Below, piece after piece: positions 7,286-11,262 of a stretch of 11,262 nt of DNA (position 1 is its first letter; each line of letters begins with the position of its first letter). Position numbers and translations under genes: made by a program. The stretch is from Bacteroidota bacterium (GTDB lineage: Bacteria; Bacteroidota; Bacteroidia; AKYH767-A; CANKSK01): the NCBI GenBank assembly GCA_947485425.1, contig CANKSK010000016.1, positions 1-11,262 of the forward strand, given 5' to 3'. The notes under the pieces are model-generated. The model searched no databases. It worked only from the letters and a program-made list of their open reading frames with translations, and was not told the origin of the DNA.

Positions 7286-7295
7286 CCTCGCGAGG
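7286..7295. repeat. Perfect 10-bp palindrome after the sulfatase
   Basis: CCTCGCGAGG lies 19 nt after the sulfatase stop in AT-rich surroundings. TCGCGAG followed by an A-rich stretch also occurs at about 1509-1515, 39 nt after the first gene. No T-run follows, so a terminator role is unproven. Confidence 0.35.
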
Positions 7296-7378
7296 CAAAA
7301 ATTATCCTCTAAATACAAATTTTACGCGCAATTTCTTTTCTGCTTTATACCTCTTTTCCTTTTCGAATATTGCATTTT

Positions 7379-7394
7379 TTCAATACTTTTACAC
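7379..7394 (+). promoter_or_regulatory. Shared promoter-like motif, copy 3 (MORN/protease gene)
   Basis: TTCAATACTTTTACAC is identical to copy 1 at 2003-2018. It lies 60 nt before the start codon at 7455. GGTAATCG follows at 7404-7411, as it also does (further away) after copy 1. Confidence 0.5.
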
Positions 7395-7454
7395 GATGAA
7401 AGAGGTAATCGCCATTTTACAAGCGGCACTTACCAGCAATATTTAAAAAAAATC

Positions 7455-9713
7455 ATGAAAAGAAACTTCCTCATTCTATTGATCCTATGGTCCTTCACTT
7501 TATCTACAAGGGCTCAAATATTAAAAGACGAATGGATCATTTGCAACAAGGATGGATGCAAAATCCTAGATCCCTACTTTTCGGATGGTGTCACCATGAA
7601 ATGGGAAGGGAATTGTGAAAATGGAAAAGCCAATGGGTTTGGAAAGCTTACGAAGTTTAAAGATGGCGAATATGAATCTACCTATGAAGGTGAATTTAAA
7701 AATGGCATTAGGGAAGGAAAGGGGAAGTTTAGCCATGTAAGCGGAACCGTTTTGGAATGCCCCTTTAAAGATGGACAGGCCATTGGAATCGGCTCCTACG
7801 ACCTCACCGATGGAAATTCCTATCAAGGCGAAATTGTCAATTATAGACAACATGGAAAAGGAATTCAAAATTTTGCCAATGGGGCCAAGTTCGAAGGCTT
7901 TTTTGTTTCAGATAAAATGTATACCGGAAAGTACACCAATTATGACGGCAAGATTACCTATATACAGAAATATTATCCGGTGGAAAAAATAAATGAGAAG
8001 CCCCGTAATTATAAACCGGAAATGGGTGTCAGGCTTACAGAATATTTTGATGAAAATTGGAACAGATGTAATCAAAAAAATGCCTCCTACTATCGATTGG
8101 TAACCTATGAATCAGAAAACAAACCCAAAGGAATTGTAAAAGATTTTTATATCAATGGAGCCCTGCAATCCGAATTTACAGCGGTGTATCTGGACTATGA
8201 TGATGAAGGGAAAAACTTTCACGAAGGTGAAGCGAATTGGTATTTCAAGAATGGGAAAATCGAACAAAAAAGATTCTATTACAACAACAAAATAAATGGT
8301 AAAAAAACATTCTATTATGACAATGGGCAAATTGCACAAGAGGCCAATTATAAACTTGGCCTACTCGATGGAATCTATCAGCAATGGTATAAAACTGGAA
8401 AAACCAAATTAATCGCCTCTTACGAAAATGGTTTGTTGGAAGAAAATAAATATATCGAATATGATGAAAATGGTCTTGCCGCTTTGGTGTACCAAGAGAA
8501 CTTTAGATCCAACCAAGAGCACTGGGAAGTCCAAACAGAAAGCAACCAATCTGAAGTGAAACAAGACGGAACCTTGGCATTGTATTTAAAAAATGATAAA
8601 ATCACCTCGCGTTACAACTATGTTACCTTAGACCAAAATTCAGATTATTCGATTGAATGCATCATCCAAAAAAAATCAGGAAAAGGAAGTGAAGGCTACG
8701 GAATGATTTTCGGCTTTAAAGATTGGAGCAATTACTTTCAATTTTTAATCTCCGAATATGGTTCCTATATTATTTTAGGACAATTTGAAGGTGTAAACAT
8801 AAAGTTATGTGAATGGACCAAATCCAATGCCATCTATACAGGAAACAAACGCAACCTGCTCAAGGTGATGAAATTTGGTGAGGAATTTATTTTTTCAATC
8901 AATGGGGAGGTCGTTGAAAGGCCCAAGTCTAAAGATTTAAGAGGCAACAACATTGGCATCACCGCAGGTGGAAAAGGGGAATATGCTTTAGAGAATATCA
9001 TTGTAAAAGAATTTATGACGGCTAAAGAATTGGAAAATAAAGAACCCAAAAGGGAGGACCCAAACAGCTCCGGTGACTGGAAGGGCAATGGCTCCGGATT
9101 TTTTATCAATGAAAAAGGCTATATGGCAACAAACTACCATGTAGTAAAAGATGCCACCGCTATTCAAGTTGAATATTTCCAAAAGGGGATTAAAAATATC
9201 TACCCAGCCAAAGTCATTGTTACAGACAAACAAAATGACTTGGCCATCATACAGATAAGCGATCCTGCTTTCAAAACGCTTCCTACCATACCGTATGTGT
9301 TTAACTACAGCATAAAAGATGTAGGCACCGATGTATTTGCCCTTGGCTACCCCATGGCAGATGTAATGGGTGATGAAATTAAATTTACAGACGGCAAAAT
9401 AAGCGCCAAAACAGGCATCGAAGGCGACATCCGAGTGTATCAAATTTCGGTGCCCATCCAACATGGAAATAGCGGAGGCCCCCTTTTTGATAGCAAAGGA
9501 AATCTGGTGGGCATTACTTCATCGATGTTGAACAAAGAAATGTTTAATTCTGAAAATGTAAATTACGCCATCAAGTCCAGCTATTTAAAAAACTTAATAG
9601 ATGTGATGCCGGAAAACATCACGCTTCCGAATCATCTGGATATTTACAACAAGCCGCTGACAGAAAAGATAAAGCTACTCTCCGATTTTATTCCCATCAT
9701 AAGGGTAAAATAA
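7455..9713 (+). CDS. Exported MORN / YwqK-repeat / concanavalin-like / trypsin-like protease fusion
   Basis: A 752-residue mosaic protein. Residues 1-21 are a signal peptide (MKRNF, hydrophobic core, TRAQ). About five MORN-type repeats follow at residues 49-165, with patterns such as YEGEFKNGIREGKGKF. Residues about 220-345 carry YwqK-like repeats (YFKNGKIEQKRFYYNNKINGK, YYDNGQIAQEANYKLGLLDG), as in so-called YwqK antitoxin-like proteins. Residues about 346-520 look like a concanavalin-like domain (GYGMIFGFKDWSNYFQFLIS, FSINGEVV, NNIGITAGG). Residues about 535-720 are an S1 trypsin-like protease with an intact triad: H562 (TNYHVV), D595 (NDLAII) and S673 (HGNSGGP). No PDZ domain or T9SS tail is seen, so it probably acts in the periplasm or at the inner face of the outer membrane. 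The repeats are likely binding surfaces that position or regulate the protease; that is inference. The gene has its own promoter-like motif and appears monocistronic. Confidence 0.88.
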   Translation: MKRNFLILLILWSFTLSTRAQILKDEWIICNKDGCKILDPYFSDGVTMKWEGNCENGKANGFGKLTKFKDGEYESTYEGEFKNGIREGKGKFSHVSGTVLECPFKDGQAIGIGSYDLTDGNSYQGEIVNYRQHGKGIQNFANGAKFEGFFVSDKMYTGKYTNYDGKITYIQKYYPVEKINEKPRNYKPEMGVRLTEYFDENWNRCNQKNASYYRLVTYESENKPKGIVKDFYINGALQSEFTAVYLDYDDEGKNFHEGEANWYFKNGKIEQKRFYYNNKINGKKTFYYDNGQIAQEANYKLGLLDGIYQQWYKTGKTKLIASYENGLLEENKYIEYDENGLAALVYQENFRSNQEHWEVQTESNQSEVKQDGTLALYLKNDKITSRYNYVTLDQNSDYSIECIIQKKSGKGSEGYGMIFGFKDWSNYFQFLISEYGSYIILGQFEGVNIKLCEWTKSNAIYTGNKRNLLKVMKFGEEFIFSINGEVVERPKSKDLRGNNIGITAGGKGEYALENIIVKEFMTAKELENKEPKREDPNSSGDWKGNGSGFFINEKGYMATNYHVVKDATAIQVEYFQKGIKNIYPAKVIVTDKQNDLAIIQISDPAFKTLPTIPYVFNYSIKDVGTDVFALGYPMADVMGDEIKFTDGKISAKTGIEGDIRVYQISVPIQHGNSGGPLFDSKGNLVGITSSMLNKEMFNSENVNYAIKSSYLKNLIDVMPENITLPNHLDIYNKPLTEKIKLLSDFIPIIRVK

Positions 9714-9721
9714 ATACAACA

Positions 9722-9731
9722 GGCAATTGCC
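9722..9731. repeat. Perfect 10-bp palindrome after the protease gene
   Basis: GGCAATTGCC begins 8 nt after the TAA of the MORN/protease gene. Such a short palindrome without a loop is a weak signal; a binding site is as possible as a transcript-end structure. Confidence 0.3.
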
Positions 9732-9743
9732 AAGCGCATGCTT

Positions 9744-9776
9744 CCTTTTACACAGAAAGGGCTGAGTTTTATTTTT
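9744..9776 (+). terminator. Weak terminator-like hairpin after the protease gene
   Basis: CCTTT (9744-9748) pairs with AAAGG (9756-9760), with one extra T-G pair outside, and a T-rich stretch (9767-9776) follows a few bases later. The stem is short and the gap to the T-run imperfect, so termination here is only a possibility. Confidence 0.3.
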
Positions 9777-9777
9777 A

Positions 9778-9797
9778 ATGTAAACATTTATTTACAT
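9778..9797. repeat. 7-bp inverted repeat between convergent genes
   Basis: ATGTAAA (9778-9784) and TTTACAT (9791-9797) are perfect complements around CATTTA. Lying between convergent genes, it could form a hairpin in transcripts from either side or be a regulator site; no further support. Confidence 0.3.
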
Positions 9798-10028
9798 ACG
9801 CATTTATATCGAAGTGTTTTTTGAGCATTGTAGTGATTTCTTTACACCAAAACAGGCCCGTTAACGATTCATTGATCAGCCTGAAGGATACCGTTTGGCA
9901 GCTACCCGAAGGACGGAACTTTTACCACAAAACTTGATTTGAAAAACGAATGTTTGATGACCTACAAAACTGTCTTTTAATCACGAACACTGCCTTTTGG
10001 GTAGGTGCTGTTATGCCCAGTGCTGTTG

Positions 10029-11262
10029 TCAGTCAGTGATTACTAATTTGTTTCTCGCAATTATTTTATGGTCTTGTGTCAGTTGAGTGAAATAAAGTCC
10101 GCTTGGTAAATTGTCCATGTGCAAAGTAACTGTCTGACCTGAAATATTTTTTATTTGTTTTACTTGCTGTCCGAATGAATTGTAAACGGTCAGGGTTGCG
10201 TCTTTGAGAATTTTAGCTGTCTGCAAAGTGGTCTGCGCAGAAAAAGGATTTGGATATACATATACATCTTCATATTCATCAGACATACTTGTCGCTTGTA
10301 TAGAAGTGACTCCTGTAATTCCACAAGCAAAACTCGTTTGTCCAGATACTAAATAATCAGAAAGGCAATTGATGTAACATTCTAAATTTGTGTAACCATT
10401 CATTCCAGTTATTGAATTTGAAAGTCCTGTTCCGTTATGATCCTGAATTACATTATTTAAACTATGGGAAGTTTCCCAATAATCTGGCATACCATCAAGA
10501 TCTGAATCTAACAAGGGCGACGGAGGGTTAGCCGGATTATAATCGAGAATAAAGGCATCATGGTAGTGATCCAGTGAATCTACAAGCGGTAAAGCGGGTG
10601 TATTAGTGGGTAAGAAGCTGAACAAACGTCGATCCATACTATCACGTGGAAAAGCTCCTGCATTTTTATAAATATAATTGGTCAATTGATTCGTTGGTGT
10701 GTACGTAATTAATGGGAAAGGATGCCTTATTGGCTCTTGCGTTAATATTCCAAAATCTGTATTTGGATTATTTCCCGGAGTTGAAAAATCATTACAGCAA
10801 TAAAAAAGATCGTAATCTGAATAAGTCGGATATAAATTCATTTTGTTACCATTAGCATAAAAACGATTGGATGAAAAATTCATAAAATCATGTGAAATCA
10901 TTCCTCCTGTATAAGTAGAACGACTTACACTATAATTATTTATCCAATTCATATGGAGGAAAAATGAATCAATAGGTAAAGGCGCTGTTTGATCAATGTT
11001 TGAATTGTACCAAATATTAATTGCCTGATCCCAAATTAGATTATTCGATAGCTCAACATGTAAAGGCCGAGAACCGCAATAAGGAGATTCACAGCTAAAT
11101 TCCGGCATTCTTCCACCAATCCTGTTCCATACATTGTGATGAATACTAATACTATCTTGTGGGTGCTCAACAGTTGAATAATTCATTAACAGTCCCCCTA
11201 AATAATAATGCTCTCCTAGTGTTTCAGCCAATGAACTATTCTGAAGTGTAATATGAGTTGAA
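10029..11262 (-). CDS. Pectate-lyase-like T9SS protein, 5' end outside window
   Basis: The minus-strand frame stays open to the right edge, so the N-terminal part with signal peptide is missing; the first possible start in view (TTG, 11231-11229) is most likely internal. Numbering from that codon, SISIHHNVWNRIGGRMPEFS (27-46) matches the parallel beta-helix of pectate lyase family PL1, where the conserved R-x-P arginine (R41) acts as the catalytic base. AGAFPRDSMDRRLF (191-204) and the acidic DSDLDGMPDYWE (242-253), then NGYTNLECYIN (278-288), are the usual C-terminal signatures of Bacteroidota pectate lyases; the acidic stretch probably binds Ca2+. Residues about 322-400 are a T9SS sorting domain (VYPNP, LPSGLYF, KLVITD). 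It likely cleaves pectin-like or related uronate polysaccharides outside the cell by beta-elimination, but Ca2+ ligands of the catalytic site lie in the missing part, so activity cannot be judged. It converges on the MORN/protease gene. Confidence 0.85.
   Translation of the reverse strand, partial: STHITLQNSSLAETLGEHYYLGGLLMNYSTVEHPQDSISIHHNVWNRIGGRMPEFSCESPYCGSRPLHVELSNNLIWDQAINIWYNSNIDQTAPLPIDSFFLHMNWINNYSVSRSTYTGGMISHDFMNFSSNRFYANGNKMNLYPTYSDYDLFYCCNDFSTPGNNPNTDFGILTQEPIRHPFPLITYTPTNQLTNYIYKNAGAFPRDSMDRRLFSFLPTNTPALPLVDSLDHYHDAFILDYNPANPPSPLLDSDLDGMPDYWETSHSLNNVIQDHNGTGLSNSITGMNGYTNLECYINCLSDYLVSGQTSFACGITGVTSIQATSMSDEYEDVYVYPNPFSAQTTLQTAKILKDATLTVYNSFGQQVKQIKNISGQTVTLHMDNLPSGLYFTQLTQDHKIIARNKLVITD

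Larger units (their letters stand above)
9714..10028. other. 315-nt region between convergent genes
   Basis: No gene is supported. It contains the palindrome GGCAATTGCC (9722-9731) 8 nt after the stop, a weak terminator-like hairpin at 9744-9776, the inverted repeat ATGTAAA/TTTACAT (9778-9797) and a 15-nt-period direct repeat of GTGCTGTT (10005-10012 and 10020-10027) next to the stop of the minus-strand gene. Plus-strand frames between about 9840 and 9980 read in short protein-like stretches but are broken by stops. Confidence 0.45.

Noticed and set aside
7771..7992. Overlapping open frames inside the large genes on either strand
   Set aside because: They run in other frames of well-supported genes, have no recognisable motifs, and their translations look like frame shadows.
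9840..9980. Protein-like reading in two overlapping plus-strand frames (for example DTVWQLPEGRNFYHKT and DGTFTTKLDLKNECL)
   Set aside because: Both are short, lack starts and end at stops; the same bases cannot support both, and no family is recognised. A frameshifted remnant is possible but unsupported.
10000..10031. Integron attC-like site suggested by GTTATGC next to small repeats
   Set aside because: GTTATGC does not fit the GTTRRRY core, no paired RYYYAAC core is placed correctly, and the neighbouring genes are not arranged as cassettes.

Overview
The window looks like chromosomal DNA from a Bacteroidota bacterium. Four of the seven genes encode proteins ending in a type A C-terminal sorting domain of the type IX secretion system (T9SS; YPNP-like motif, then a short beta domain). 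The DNA is AT-rich, starts are preceded by A-rich stretches instead of Shine-Dalgarno sequences, and promoter-like sites resemble the Bacteroidota -7 element TAnnTTTG. I cannot name the species.

Layout from left to right. Positions 1-624 hold no convincing gene but contain inverted repeats and promoter-like sites. 625-1470 (+) encodes a small T9SS cargo protein whose signal peptide appears to have lost its normal start codon. 1471-2102 is non-coding, with a strong 20-bp hairpin and further inverted repeats. 2103-2909 (+) encodes a DUF3050 protein, probably of the heme-oxygenase-like fold. 2910-3306 is intergenic. 3307-7266 (+) is a tight three-gene operon with 3-nt gaps: a T9SS-secreted multicopper oxidase, an exported thioredoxin-like protein with a CNHC motif, and a T9SS-secreted sulfatase. 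7455-9713 (+) encodes a 752-residue exported protein combining MORN repeats, YwqK-like repeats, a concanavalin-like domain and a trypsin-like protease with an intact triad. 9714-10028 separates it from a convergent, 5'-truncated pectate-lyase-like gene (10029-11262, -) that runs off the right edge.

The DUF3050 gene, the operon and the MORN/protease gene are each preceded by a nearly identical 16-nt promoter-like motif (TTCAATACYTTTACAC), which suggests three independently started units sharing a promoter type. Surface polysaccharide processing is suggested by the sulfatase, the pectate-lyase-like protein and the T9SS tails. The metal-centred oxidation capacity (multicopper oxidase, possible diiron DUF3050 protein, redox-active thioredoxin fold) is the less expected part. 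The points most worth a second look are the oxidase-redoxin-sulfatase operon, the MORN/lectin-like/protease fusion, the missing start codon of the first gene and the shared promoter motif.
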